Source: an uncultured Clostridia bacterium (GTDB taxonomy: Bacteria > Bacillota > Clostridia > Christensenellales > Borkfalkiaceae). From it: 64,000 nt of DNA. How positions within the stretch are numbered: the stretch's first letter is position 1; each line of letters opens with the position of its first letter. This document shows positions 16,854 through 26,166 of the stretch, in pieces. A model generated the notes under the pieces. The model was not told the origin of the DNA, did no database searches, and saw only the letters and a list, made by a program, of their open reading frames with translations. Made by a program: the position numbers and the translations under genes. The DNA lies in contig CAJOMT010000001.1 in NCBI GenBank assembly GCA_905235815.1, positions 1-64,000 on the forward strand, in the 5' to 3' direction.

Positions 16854-17552
16854 TTGAAAATTTATGCGATAAGCGATTTGCATATGTCTACGACTTCCGA
16901 TAAGCCGATGGATATTTTCGGTTTTACATGGCATAATTATCTTGAAAAAATACACGCCGATTGGGAAGAAAAGGTTACCGACGAGGACGTAGTGCTTATC
17001 GGCGGCGATATAAGTTGGGCAATGGACCTTAAAGACGCAATAACAGATATAAACACTCTCGTCGGATTAAAGGGCAAAAAGGTTATGGTGCGTGGCAACC
17101 ACGATTATTGGTGGAAAAGTATATCCCGAATAAGAGCGAGTTTACCCGAGACGTTTTACGCCCTTCAAAACGACAGCGTCAAGTTTGGAAATCGGATAAT
17201 TTGCGGATCGAGGGCATGGTGTACGGAAGGTTCTCCCGATTTCAAGGAGCAAGACCGAAAGATATATCTTCGTGAAGTGGAAAGATTGAGATTAGCGCTC
17301 GGGAGCGCCCAAAAAGCGCAAGAAGAGGGCGATGAAATATATTGTTTGATACATTATCCGCCGTTTAACGCCAAGCGTGAAAATTCGCTTTTCACCGAAT
17401 TGTTTGAAAGTTTCGGGGTAAAAAAGGTCATTTACGGTCATCTCCACGGCAAGGACAGCAGGACGGATCTTAAAATCGAAAAGAACGGAATAACTTATTA
17501 TTTGACTTCTTGCGATCAGACGGATAACAAATTGATATTGATAGACGGTTAA
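16854..17552 (+). CDS. Calcineurin-like metallophosphoesterase
   Basis: 232 residues. All five metal-binding blocks of the family are visible: SDLH (7-10), GGDISW near 50, GNHDYWW near 81, IHYPPF near 166 and GHLHG near 196. The start is a TTG chosen because GGAGG lies 6 bases upstream. Related proteins act on phosphomonoesters or diesters; the natural substrate is unknown. The stop is 6 bases before the PTS-like gene, so the two are cotranscribed. Confidence 0.87.
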   Translation: MKIYAISDLHMSTTSDKPMDIFGFTWHNYLEKIHADWEEKVTDEDVVLIGGDISWAMDLKDAITDINTLVGLKGKKVMVRGNHDYWWKSISRIRASLPETFYALQNDSVKFGNRIICGSRAWCTEGSPDFKEQDRKIYLREVERLRLALGSAQKAQEEGDEIYCLIHYPPFNAKRENSLFTELFESFGVKKVIYGHLHGKDSRTDLKIEKNGITYYLTSCDQTDNKLILIDG

Positions 17553-17558
17553 AATATT

Positions 17559-18635
17559 ATGGGAAAATTTAAATCGACAGTTAAAAGAATAAGTACGCGT
17601 TGGTTTATCGACGCATTTTCCGGAATGGCACAAGGGCTTTTTTGTACTCTTATAGCCGGAACCATACTCGGCCAGATAGCGGGTTGGGTAGGCGATAATT
17701 TTATCGGGAATACGCTGAATTATATCGCTTCGCTTGCTAAAACTTTAATGGGAGCGGGCGTAGGAATCGGTATAGCGCATGCGTTAAAGTGTTCGAAACT
17801 AACTATGTTTTCCGCAGCGGTTGCAGGGCTTGCCGGCGCATTTTCGGATAAAATTCCGGCAGGAAGTTTTACTCTCGTTCTCGGCGCTCCGGGCAACCCG
17901 ATAGGCGCATACGTCGTTGCGCTTTTTTCAATAGAGATAGCCTCGCTTTATGCCGGAAAGACAAAACTCGATATATTACTCGTTCCGCTCGGAATGATGC
18001 TTTTAACGTTTATAGGTTTTTATTTGGCGTATCCGTTTATTTGGATAATAGGTCAGCTAGGCGTATTGATATCAAAGGCGACGACCATCACGCCGTTTTT
18101 AATGGGAATAGTAATTTCCGTAATAATGGGCGTACTGCTTACGATGCCGACGTCCTCTGCGGCGATATGGATATCGGTTGCGAGCGGTATAACGGACGAC
18201 GCAATGCTGATAGCGGGCGGAGCGGCGGTAGTCGGCTGTTCGTGCCACATGATAGGGTTTGCCGTGGCGTCGCTTAGAGAGAACGGCGTTTCGGGGCTTA
18301 TATCTCAGGGTATAGGAACGAGTATGTTGCAGATACCGAATATAATGAAAAAACCCGTAATAATGCTTCCCGAGATAATTTCGAGCGCAATTTTAGGCCC
18401 GATATCGACTTGTGTTTTCGGACTGAAATGTAACGCCGTAGGCGGCGGAATGGGCACGAGCGGACTCGTCGGAGTATTCGGGGTAATAGACTCCAATCCG
18501 GATATGAACGGTTGGATACTCGCTTTGGCGATAGCGCTTCTGATATTTATTTTACCGGCAGTTTTAAGTTTCGGTTTCTCTGAAATTTTCAGAAAAGCGG
18601 GTTGGATAAAATTCGGCGACCAAAAATTAGAATAA
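17559..18635 (+). CDS. PTS IIC-like membrane protein (PTS_EIIC_2 / PfoR-type family)
   Basis: 358 residues with about nine or ten hydrophobic segments and Gly-rich loops (GAPGNPIGAYV near 110, LTMPTSSAAIWIS near 195, GGGMGTSGLVG near 295). This family resembles PTS membrane components but is often encoded with no IIA or IIB partner, as here. The clostridial PfoR protein belongs to it. Whether it transports a sugar or has a regulatory role is unknown. Upstream is the phosphoesterase gene 6 bases away. Confidence 0.75.
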   Translation: MGKFKSTVKRISTRWFIDAFSGMAQGLFCTLIAGTILGQIAGWVGDNFIGNTLNYIASLAKTLMGAGVGIGIAHALKCSKLTMFSAAVAGLAGAFSDKIPAGSFTLVLGAPGNPIGAYVVALFSIEIASLYAGKTKLDILLVPLGMMLLTFIGFYLAYPFIWIIGQLGVLISKATTITPFLMGIVISVIMGVLLTMPTSSAAIWISVASGITDDAMLIAGGAAVVGCSCHMIGFAVASLRENGVSGLISQGIGTSMLQIPNIMKKPVIMLPEIISSAILGPISTCVFGLKCNAVGGGMGTSGLVGVFGVIDSNPDMNGWILALAIALLIFILPAVLSFGFSEIFRKAGWIKFGDQKLE

Positions 18636-18672
18636 ACCGACAATTTACCTCATAAAATATATCGAGGTAAAT
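18629..18672 (+). promoter_or_regulatory. Possible sigma-E promoter overlapping an RBS-sequestering hairpin before yabP
   Basis: GAATAAA (18630-18636), a 14-base spacer and CATAAAAT (18651-18658) resemble a mother-cell sigma-E promoter. The arms ATTTACCTC (18643-18651) and GAGGTAAAT (18664-18672) form a 9-bp hairpin that buries the yabP Shine-Dalgarno sequence. A transcript starting at the sigma-E promoter would lack the left arm and leave the site free, whereas readthrough RNA from the upstream genes would hide it. Confidence 0.4.
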
Positions 18673-18674
18673 AT

Positions 18675-18932
18675 ATGGAAAATTCAGCGCAAAATCTCAC
18701 GTTAGAGAACAGACGGTTATTGAAATTAAACGGCGTTTTGGACGTAGGCTCGTTCAACGAGTCGGAAGTGAAGTTAATGCTGCCCGAGGGCGTCAAATTG
18801 ACGGTAGTCGGCGAAAAAATGCAGATTATGGGGTTTGATAAGCGCACGGGCGAATGTGCGATATCGGGCAAAATAAACGCATTAAAGTATTCGGATAAAT
18901 CTTTACCCACAGCCAAGCGGTTCTTTAAATAA
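18675..18932 (+). CDS. yabP: Sporulation protein YabP
   Basis: 85 residues of the YabP/YqfC family. It starts with ENRRLLKLNGV and continues with VGSFNESEVKL, typical of YabP. In Bacillus subtilis YabP is made in the mother cell under sigma-E and is needed for spore formation through the coat/cortex pathway. The stop overlaps the yabQ start (TAATG). The gene order yabP-yabQ-divIC is the same as in Bacillus, which supports both names and shows the organism has a sporulation programme. Confidence 0.9.
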   Translation: MENSAQNLTLENRRLLKLNGVLDVGSFNESEVKLMLPEGVKLTVVGEKMQIMGFDKRTGECAISGKINALKYSDKSLPTAKRFFK

Positions 18933-19507
18933 TGTTCGTTACCGACAATCAGATTTTTTATTTTTGCGAGAGTTTGTTTATAGGTATAATCTGCGGTATA
19001 ATTTACGAACCGTTCGGTTTCTTTTCCGGAATTACGGGTAAGAGGGCGGTAGAGATAGCGACGGATATAATATTTTTTATTTTCGTATTTTTTGCGTATT
19101 TCTTTTTATCGGTTTTCTTTTCGTTTCCCAAGTTCAGATTTTATTTGTATGCGGGAACGATTATAGGTTTTATGCTTTGGCAACTTTCGGCGCATAAAAT
19201 CCTTGCAAAATGCTATAAACCGGTGTATAATAGAATATATCTTTTACGGAGGAAGATCAATGACGGAATCAAAAATGCGGCGGCTCGTATCGGCAGGAAC
19301 GGTAATGGCGGAAATACTGTTCGTAGTTCTCATAGCGTTTTTGGTGTACCAGTTAGTGGTAATGGGCGCAAAAAAGTCAAAAATAGAAAAATTGCAAACG
19401 GAAATCACAGAGTTACAAGAGGAAAAAAAGAACCTCGAAAACGAAATAGACCTCTGGCAGCAAGAATGGAAAATAGAGGAGAGGGCTCGCCAGATAAAAA
19501 ACAGTAA
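18932..19507 (+). CDS. yabQ: Spore cortex protein YabQ, with a basic tail read across divIC
   Basis: 191 residues. The first 95 or so contain the YabQ domain: about three TM segments with ESLFIGIICGIIYEPF near the N-terminus and a conserved aromatic/basic end near RIYLLRRKI. YabQ is needed for spore cortex formation. The remaining 80-90 residues are Arg/Lys/Gly-rich and are encoded in a different frame over nearly the whole divIC gene (248 bases of overlap). The tail may be a real extension or just frame left open by chance; Bacillus YabQ also has a long variable C-terminus. Confidence 0.8.
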   Translation: MFVTDNQIFYFCESLFIGIICGIIYEPFGFFSGITGKRAVEIATDIIFFIFVFFAYFFLSVFFSFPKFRFYLYAGTIIGFMLWQLSAHKILAKCYKPVYNRIYLLRRKINDGIKNAAARIGRNGNGGNTVRSSHSVFGVPVSGNGRKKVKNRKIANGNHRVTRGKKEPRKRNRPLAARMENRGEGSPDKKQ

Positions 19508-19511
19508 TTGA
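19260..19511 (+). CDS. divIC: Cell division protein DivIC/FtsB family
   Basis: 83 residues from the ATG at 19260, chosen because GGAGG lies 7 bases upstream. The protein has a short cytoplasmic start, one TM segment (about 13-33) and a coiled coil (about 38-70) rich in Leu/Glu/Lys, the standard DivIC layout. DivIC forms the FtsL-DivIB-DivIC complex that triggers septal wall synthesis. It lies within the 3' part of yabQ in another frame and is followed 1 base later by the ppx-like gene. Confidence 0.87.
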   Translation: MTESKMRRLVSAGTVMAEILFVVLIAFLVYQLVVMGAKKSKIEKLQTEITELQEEKKNLENEIDLWQQEWKIEERARQIKNSN

Positions 19512-19512
19512 T

Positions 19513-20400
19513 ATGAACGAAGAAAAATACGGCGTTTTAGACGTCGGTTCCAATTCCGTCCGAGCGCTTGTGTATTCGGACGGAAAAACTTTATATAGCG
19601 GACTTATAACTTCGAGGCTCGGCGAGGGGCTTGGCATAAGCGGAAAACTTTCCGCTGTCGCTATGATACGCACGGTAAATGCGATAGAGGAACTAAGCGC
19701 CAAGTGCGTAATAGCAGGGGCGGACAAGGTGTTTGCGTTTGCGACGGAGGCGGTCAGAAGCGCCGAAAACGGCGACGAATTCGTTTCTTTGGTAAAGGAG
19801 CGGACAGGTCTTGACGTCGAGGTTATAAGCGGCGACGAGGAGGGCGAACTCGGACTTTTGGGCGCGCTAAGCGGCAAAGACGGCGGGATAATAGATATAG
19901 GCGGTGCGTCCACCGAAATAACCGTTGCCAAGGGCGGAAAGATCGTTTATTCTCATTCAATGCCGCTGGGGGCAGTAAGGCTTACCGATTTATGCGGAGA
20001 GGACGAAAAGGCGCTTTACGAAAAAGTCAGCGTCGGCGTTTCAGGGTATGGCGAATTGCCTTGCGGAGTGGACTATTATTTTATAGGCGGAACCTCCTCT
20101 GCCGTATGTATGGTAGCGAAGAATATGAAAAAGTTCAGAAGCGAGTTCGTCGACGAAACCGTCTTGACTTACGATGATATTGCAGAGAGTTATTCAAAAA
20201 TCAAGAACGCCACTTTAAGCGAGAGGGTAAACGACTTGCATATCGACCCGAAGCGTGCGCAGATAATAGTCGGAGGGACGTATCTCATAAAATTTCTCTT
20301 TGAGCGATTCGGTTTTGAAAAGGTTACCGTCAAGGTAAATGACAATATGCTCGGATATCTGAGAAAAAAAGTATTCGGAGAGGGTTATGAAAAAAAATAA
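19513..20400 (+). CDS. Ppx/GppA family phosphatase (short form)
   Basis: 295 residues. It has the actin-like ATPase fold of exopolyphosphatase/pppGpp phosphatase: LDVGSNSVRALV at 9-20, FATEAVRSAENG near 77, the catalytic-Glu region EEGELG near 115-120 and DIGGASTEI near 132. It consists of the two core domains and lacks the C-terminal HD-like domain of long Ppx enzymes. Substrate could be polyphosphate or (p)ppGpp. A Ppx/GppA gene near divIC is common in clostridia. The start overlaps nothing but is 1 base after divIC. Confidence 0.88.
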   Translation: MNEEKYGVLDVGSNSVRALVYSDGKTLYSGLITSRLGEGLGISGKLSAVAMIRTVNAIEELSAKCVIAGADKVFAFATEAVRSAENGDEFVSLVKERTGLDVEVISGDEEGELGLLGALSGKDGGIIDIGGASTEITVAKGGKIVYSHSMPLGAVRLTDLCGEDEKALYEKVSVGVSGYGELPCGVDYYFIGGTSSAVCMVAKNMKKFRSEFVDETVLTYDDIAESYSKIKNATLSERVNDLHIDPKRAQIIVGGTYLIKFLFERFGFEKVTVKVNDNMLGYLRKKVFGEGYEKK

Positions 20401-21412
20401 GATAGCAAAGATAATATGGCTATGCGTGATATACGTGCTTGCAGCCGTATATTCGGTCGTATTTTTCATATCTGTTTATAAAGGGCCTATATCTATCCCG
20501 ATAGGTATAGTCGGGGCGTTGTTGCTGTATATATTAAACGCCTTAATTCACGAGTGCGGACATTTGGCGGCTGCGAAGATTTACGGTTTTAAGCCGATAA
20601 AATTTTCCTTTTCGGTATTCAATTTCGACTTTACGCAAAAAAAAGTAAAATTTTATTTAAGAAGAAGCGACTATGCCGGCGAAACGGACGTGGTTCCCAC
20701 TAAAAGCGGAAACTACGTAAAGCGTTATACCGCAGTTTTAATCGGCGGTTTGGCAGGCGGATTTTTATCTTTCGTTTTATTTGCATTGCTGTTCTTTATT
20801 TTTGCGTTTAACGGATATATAGCGGCGCTTTTTGCGTCATTTCCGCTCGTTTTGGCGTCGTTTTTGATAAATATGATTCCAAGACTTTTGCCGAATAGCG
20901 ACGGGGCGTTTATAGTAGCGGTTACGGACGAAAAAAACAGGCGTAGTATAGATGCTTATTTTGAGATTTTGTATCTGTTAAACGATGGTAAAACGTTTGC
21001 CGAGATGCCGAGCGAATTGTTTTTTTCACGAGATATGGGCGACCTTATGTACCAAGAAGCCAAGTTGTGCGAACTTATGTTGGCGGAAGAAATCGGGGAT
21101 AGGGAAAAGATTTTATCTGCGGCAAACGACCTCTTTACCCTTGAATTCCGACTTGAAGACGTCGGTAGGGAACTTGTCTATGCCTATTCTGTTTTAGGCG
21201 ATAGGGAGAAAATAAACGCCTTACAAGCGGAGATAGCCTCGTGCGATAAGGCAAACGATTTGAGATCCAAGCGAGCATTGATAGCATACGCAAAACTTAG
21301 AGATGACGAAAAGTACGTCGAAGTCGCCATGCCTACGGCGCTTAAAGAGTGCAAAGAATGGTATTTAAAGGGCGAAGGGCGATTTAACGAAAAACTTATC
21401 GAAAAAATATAA
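20387..21412 (+). CDS. Membrane zinc metalloprotease, M50 / site-2-protease-like
   Basis: 341 residues. The zinc motif HECGH is at residues 55-59, and the second metal region NMIPRLLPNSDG is near 165. Four to five TM segments cover the first 180 residues. The last 150 residues are soluble and helical, resembling TPR-type repeats. M50 proteases cut membrane-bound anti-sigma factors or signal peptides; a SpoIVFB-like role in pro-sigma-K processing is possible but this protein lacks the usual SpoIVFB context. It overlaps the ppx-like gene by 14 bases. Confidence 0.78.
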   Translation: MKKNKIAKIIWLCVIYVLAAVYSVVFFISVYKGPISIPIGIVGALLLYILNALIHECGHLAAAKIYGFKPIKFSFSVFNFDFTQKKVKFYLRRSDYAGETDVVPTKSGNYVKRYTAVLIGGLAGGFLSFVLFALLFFIFAFNGYIAALFASFPLVLASFLINMIPRLLPNSDGAFIVAVTDEKNRRSIDAYFEILYLLNDGKTFAEMPSELFFSRDMGDLMYQEAKLCELMLAEEIGDREKILSAANDLFTLEFRLEDVGRELVYAYSVLGDREKINALQAEIASCDKANDLRSKRALIAYAKLRDDEKYVEVAMPTALKECKEWYLKGEGRFNEKLIEKI

Positions 21413-21449
21413 AAAAATACCGCAAACAGGGCTGTTTGCGGTATTTTTT
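21412..21449 (+). terminator. Terminator before gyrB
   Basis: A strong inverted repeat around AATACCGCAAACAG with a T run follows directly after the M50 gene stop. Confidence 0.85.
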
Positions 21450-21461
21450 TGCGAAAAACGC

Positions 21462-21490
21462 TTTACTTATTTTAAATAATAAGTTATAAT
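21462..21490 (+). promoter_or_regulatory. Promoter of gyrB-gyrA
   Basis: TTTACT (21462-21467), a 17-base spacer and TATAAT (21485-21490). Confidence 0.75.
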
Positions 21491-21525
21491 AAGTATATAA
21501 GAATATAAGTAAAAAGGAGAAAAAT

Positions 21526-23433
21526 ATGGGAAACGATACCAAGGTCGAAACGAGTTACGGCGCAGACCAGATACAGGTTCTCGAAGGCTTAGAGCATATC
21601 AGAAAGAGACCGGGAATGTATATCGCCTCGACGGACGCTCGAGGGCTGCATCATTTGGTCAAGGAGATAGTCGATAATTCCGTCGACGAGGCTTTGGCAG
21701 GATATTGCGATACCATTACCGTTACGTTGAATGCGGACGGTTCGTGTTCGGTAAGGGATAACGGAAGGGGTATACCCACGGGAATACACGAAAAAGAGGG
21801 CGTGTCTACCGTAGAAGTCGTTATGACCAAGCCCAATGCGGGCGGCAAGTTCGGCGGCGGCGGATATATGGTTTCGTCCGGACTTCACGGCGTCGGATTA
21901 AAGGCGGTTAACGCATTGTCCGAGTGCGCCTCGGTAGACGTATATCAAAACGGCAAGCACTATCGTCAGGAGTACGATAGGGGCGTTCCGAGAGCGCCTC
22001 TTGCGGTAATGGGCGACTCGTCCGAAACCGGCACTTGTATAACGTTTAAACCCGATTACGAGATATTCGAGACCACTATTTTCAATTACGATACGATAAG
22101 GAGTATTTTAAGGGATTTTGCCTTTTTGAACAAGGGCTTAAAAGTCGTTTTGGACGACAAGCGCGAAGGGCAAGAGGCACACGATGAACTCCTTTATAAC
22201 GGCGGAATAATAGAATACGTCGAATACTTGAATGCGAGCAAGCAACCGATAAGCGAGGTATTGTATTTCGAGGAGAAATACGATGCGGTATCTATCGAGA
22301 TAGCGATGCAATATAACGACGGATATACCGAGAACGTTATAGCGTTTGCGAACAACGTAAACACGAAAGAGGGCGGCACGCATATAGACGGCTTTAAATT
22401 TGCCCTATCCAAACTCATAAACGACGCCGGTAAAAAATTAAACCTCGTTAAAGACGACGATAAACTTTCCGGCGAGGACGTAAGAGAGGGACTGACGGCG
22501 GTCATATCGGTCAAATTGCCCGAGCCGCAATTCGAAGGTCAGACCAAGACGAAACTCGGCAACAGCGAGATAAGAGGGCTTGTAACCAAGGCGATGACAG
22601 AGGGACTGGGAACGTACCTCGAAGAAAACCCGATGTTTACGAAAGAAGTTCTCACCAAATGTTTAACCGCAAAGCGAGCGAGAGAGGCGGCGAGAAAGGC
22701 GAGAGAGGCAACGAGAAAGACGGCGTTCGAATCCACTGCGCTCCCCGGGAAACTTGCCGACTGTTCCGAGAAGAATCCGGAACTTTGCGAGATATACCTC
22801 GTCGAGGGCGATTCCGCAGGCGGAACGGCAAAGCAGGGCAGGGATAGGAGATTTCAGGCGATATTGCCGCTTAGAGGCAAGATATTAAACGTAGAAAAGA
22901 CGAGAATAAACAGAGTTTTGGAAAACGAGGAGATCAAGGCGATGATAACTGCGTTCGGCGGCGGAATGCTCGATGACTTCGACGTTACTAAAATTCGTTA
23001 CGACAGAGTTATATGTATGACCGATGCGGATGTAGACGGTTCGCATATAAGGATACTTCTTTTGACTTTCTTTTTCAGATATATGCGGCCGCTCGTCGAG
23101 CAAGGGCACGTGTATATCGCTCAACCTCCGCTCTACAAGGCGACGAAGAATAAAGTAGATTATTATTTCTACAACGACGCCGATAAAGAAAAGTTCTGCG
23201 CCGAAAATCCGAGATGCGATATACAGCGTTATAAAGGTCTCGGCGAGATGGATAAACAGCAACTTTGGGATACCACGATGAATCCCGCGACGAGGACTTT
23301 AAGAAAAGTAACGATAGAGGACGCCGTTGAGGCAGACGCACATTTTTCGCTTTTAATGGGCGAGGAACCCGAACTTCGCAGAAAATTCATAGAAGAAAAT
23401 GCGAAATTTGCGAACAGAGAGTTGGATACTTAA
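21526..23433 (+). CDS. gyrB: DNA gyrase subunit B
   Basis: 635 residues, full length. The GHKL ATPase domain shows EIVDNSVDEA near 46-55, DNGRGIP near 79 and GLHGVG near 119-124. The TOPRIM domain has EGDSAGG near 427 and DADVDGSHI near 507. The C-terminal QRYKGLGEM block near 570 is intact. With GyrA it introduces negative supercoils. AAGGAG lies before the ATG, and gyrA follows 17 bases later in one operon. Confidence 0.96.
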   Translation: MGNDTKVETSYGADQIQVLEGLEHIRKRPGMYIASTDARGLHHLVKEIVDNSVDEALAGYCDTITVTLNADGSCSVRDNGRGIPTGIHEKEGVSTVEVVMTKPNAGGKFGGGGYMVSSGLHGVGLKAVNALSECASVDVYQNGKHYRQEYDRGVPRAPLAVMGDSSETGTCITFKPDYEIFETTIFNYDTIRSILRDFAFLNKGLKVVLDDKREGQEAHDELLYNGGIIEYVEYLNASKQPISEVLYFEEKYDAVSIEIAMQYNDGYTENVIAFANNVNTKEGGTHIDGFKFALSKLINDAGKKLNLVKDDDKLSGEDVREGLTAVISVKLPEPQFEGQTKTKLGNSEIRGLVTKAMTEGLGTYLEENPMFTKEVLTKCLTAKRAREAARKAREATRKTAFESTALPGKLADCSEKNPELCEIYLVEGDSAGGTAKQGRDRRFQAILPLRGKILNVEKTRINRVLENEEIKAMITAFGGGMLDDFDVTKIRYDRVICMTDADVDGSHIRILLLTFFFRYMRPLVEQGHVYIAQPPLYKATKNKVDYYFYNDADKEKFCAENPRCDIQRYKGLGEMDKQQLWDTTMNPATRTLRKVTIEDAVEADAHFSLLMGEEPELRRKFIEENAKFANRELDT

Positions 23434-23450
23434 AAGGGGGTTGAGAAAAA

Positions 23451-26057
23451 ATGGCAAAGAAAGAATTCGAGCAAGCGCTTACCGATGAATTCCGCAAAAC
23501 GCTTGAGATGACTAAAATAATAGACATCGAAGTGGAAAAGGAATTAAAGCAAAGTTTTATCGACTATGCAATGTGCGTAAACCGTTCGAGGGCTATACCG
23601 GACGTAAGAGACGGACTCAAACCCGTTCACAGAAGAATACTTTATTCAATGAACGAACTCGGACTTACTCCGGACAAGCCTTATAAAAAGTGCGCAACGA
23701 TAGTCGGTGACGTACTCGGTAAATATCATCCGCACGGCGACTCATCGGTTTACGACGCACTTGTCAGATTAGCGCAAGACTTTTCGATAAATATGCCGCT
23801 CGTAGACGGGCACGGAAACTTCGGTTCAGTCGACGGCGATCCCGCAGCGGCGTATAGGTATACCGAAGCGAGAATGAGTAAAATGGCTCTCGAAATGCTT
23901 CGGGAGATAGATAAAGAAACGGTCGATTTTTATCCGAATTTCGACGATACGAGAATGCAGCCGGTAGTACTTCCGGCGAGATACCCGAACTTGCTCGTAA
24001 ACGGAGCGGACGGCATAGCGGTAGGTATGGCGACGAACATTCCTCCGCACAATCTCGGCGAAGTCATAGACGGAACGGTTGCGCTGCTGGATAACCCCGA
24101 TATCACCGATGACGAACTTATGAAGTATATCCCTGCGCCGGACTTCCCGACGGGCGGTATAATAATGGGCAGGAGCGGTATAAGGAACGCATACCGTACG
24201 GGCAGAGGCTCTATAATATTGAGAGCGAAGTGCGAAATAGAGGAATTCAATAACGGCACTCGTGAGAGAATAATAGTAACCGAACTTCCGTATCAGGTAA
24301 ATAAGCAAAAACTTATAGAGACGATTGCCGATTACGTAAAGAATAAGAAACTCGAAGGCATATCCAATATAAACGACGAGTCGGACAGACACGGTATGCG
24401 AGTCGTGATAGAAGTTAAAAAAGACGCAAACGCACAAGTGGTGTTGAATTCGCTTTATAAGCAGACCAACTTGCAAGTAAGCGACGGAATAATACTTCTC
24501 GCATTAGTCGGAACGGATCCGAAAGTTCTCACTCTCAAAGAGATATTGACTCATTACGTCGATCACCAGATAGACGTAATAGAAAGGCGAACGAGATACG
24601 ATTTATTAAAGACTATGGAGCGTGAGCACATAGTCAAGGGGCTTGTTATAGCGCTTGCGAACATAGACGAAGTCATAGCGATAATCAAGCGCAGTAAGGA
24701 TAAAGACGAGGCGAGCGAGCAGTTAAAGGCGGCGTTTTTACTCGACGACAAGCAAGCGAACGCAATACTCGAAATGCGCCTTCAAAGGCTTACTTCAATG
24801 GAAGTTGACAAACTTCAAGAGGAACTCCGCCAGTTAGAGGCGACCATTGCCGACCTTAACGATATTTTGGAGAAACCCGAAAGAGTAAGGGCGATTGTAA
24901 GGAATGATTTAGAGGAATTAAAGGGCAAATACCCGACTCCGAGAAAGACGGAAATTTCCACCGACTACGCCGATATAGGCGAGGCGGACTTGATCGAGAG
25001 AGAGGACGTCGTCGTATCGATGACGCACATGGGATATATCAAGCGTATGCCCACGAAAGATTGCAAGGCTCAGCGCAGAGGCGGCAAGGGCGTTACGGCG
25101 CATAAAGCGAAGGACGAAGATTTCGTCGAAAATATGTTCGTCTGTTCGACGCACGACGATTTGTTGTTCTTCAGTTCTCTCGGCAAAGTGTATACGATAA
25201 AATGTTTTGAAGTGCCCGAAGCGCAAAAGGTTGCGAGGGGCAGGGCAATAGTCAATCTGATACAAGTTGCCAACGGCGAGAGAATAACGGCGGTAATTCC
25301 CAGAAAAGAAATAATAGGCGACGAGCCGACAGATACCGAAAACATTGAAAGTACCGACGAATTTGAGGACAAAAAGTCTGAAAAGAAGAAATCCGAGGGC
25401 TATATAATAATGGCGACCCGCAACGGATTGATAAAGAAGACGGCGCTCTCCGAATTCGATTCCATAAGAAAGGGCGGAAAGATAGCGATAAGTCTTTTAG
25501 AGGGCGACGAACTCATATCCGTACAACTTACGGACGGCTCGCAAGAAGTGCTTATAGGTTCTCATTTCGGTAAATGTATAAGGTTCAGCGAAAACGACGT
25601 AAGGTGTATGGGCAGAGATACGCAAGGCGTGCGTTCTATGGACTTGGACGAGGGCGACTACGTAATCGATATGACCGTAATCAGACAAGGCGATACGATT
25701 ATAACCGTTACTTCCAACGGATACGGCAAGCGCAGCAGCATTGACGAATACAGACTTCAATCCCGTGCCGGCAAAGGTATAAAAGCGGGTACGTTTAACG
25801 AAAAGACGGGCTATCTCGTAGGCATTAAGCCGGTAAGCGAAGGGCAAGACGTAATGATGATATCCGATTCGGGAATAGCGATAAGGACGCAAGTCGACGA
25901 AATTTCGCTCATAAGCAGGGATACGCAAGGCGTAAAGGTTATGAGATTGGATAATGCAAATCTTGTATCTATCGCAATAGCGCCTCACGAGGACGAAGAA
26001 GAAATCTCAGAGGGTGACGAGGAAGCCGAAAACGCCGAAACTTCTACTGAAGAATAA
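23451..26057 (+). CDS. gyrA: DNA gyrase subunit A
   Basis: 868 residues. The breakage-reunion domain has RAIPDVRDGLKPVHRR near 45-60 and the catalytic tyrosine in AAYRYTEAR near 133. Near residue 544 the GyrA-box QRRGGKG is present, which distinguishes gyrase from topoisomerase IV. The C-terminal beta-pinwheel has an insertion rich in Glu/Lys (about 625-645) and an acidic tail of about 25 residues that may modulate supercoiling. A GGGGG-type ribosome site precedes the ATG. Confidence 0.96.
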   Translation: MAKKEFEQALTDEFRKTLEMTKIIDIEVEKELKQSFIDYAMCVNRSRAIPDVRDGLKPVHRRILYSMNELGLTPDKPYKKCATIVGDVLGKYHPHGDSSVYDALVRLAQDFSINMPLVDGHGNFGSVDGDPAAAYRYTEARMSKMALEMLREIDKETVDFYPNFDDTRMQPVVLPARYPNLLVNGADGIAVGMATNIPPHNLGEVIDGTVALLDNPDITDDELMKYIPAPDFPTGGIIMGRSGIRNAYRTGRGSIILRAKCEIEEFNNGTRERIIVTELPYQVNKQKLIETIADYVKNKKLEGISNINDESDRHGMRVVIEVKKDANAQVVLNSLYKQTNLQVSDGIILLALVGTDPKVLTLKEILTHYVDHQIDVIERRTRYDLLKTMEREHIVKGLVIALANIDEVIAIIKRSKDKDEASEQLKAAFLLDDKQANAILEMRLQRLTSMEVDKLQEELRQLEATIADLNDILEKPERVRAIVRNDLEELKGKYPTPRKTEISTDYADIGEADLIEREDVVVSMTHMGYIKRMPTKDCKAQRRGGKGVTAHKAKDEDFVENMFVCSTHDDLLFFSSLGKVYTIKCFEVPEAQKVARGRAIVNLIQVANGERITAVIPRKEIIGDEPTDTENIESTDEFEDKKSEKKKSEGYIIMATRNGLIKKTALSEFDSIRKGGKIAISLLEGDELISVQLTDGSQEVLIGSHFGKCIRFSENDVRCMGRDTQGVRSMDLDEGDYVIDMTVIRQGDTIITVTSNGYGKRSSIDEYRLQSRAGKGIKAGTFNEKTGYLVGIKPVSEGQDVMMISDSGIAIRTQVDEISLISRDTQGVKVMRLDNANLVSIAIAPHEDEEEISEGDEEAENAETSTEE

Positions 26058-26066
26058 AAAAACATA

Positions 26067-26110
26067 AAAATAAAATTCCGACTCAAATAATTGAGTCGGA
26101 ATTTTATTTT
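26067..26110. terminator. Bidirectional terminator between gyrA and tldE
   Basis: Perfect 20-bp arms (26067-26086 and 26091-26110) around loop ATAA, with A runs on one side and T runs on the other. It serves both converging operons. Confidence 0.9.
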
Positions 26111-26166
26111 TTAAAAAGTTTTTAAATAACAATATATTCATAAAATAGCAAATAAATTACAATAAA

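Noticed and set aside
23826..24476. 216-codon frame antisense to gyrA
   Set aside because: Arg/Tyr-rich mirror of a conserved gene; no start signals.
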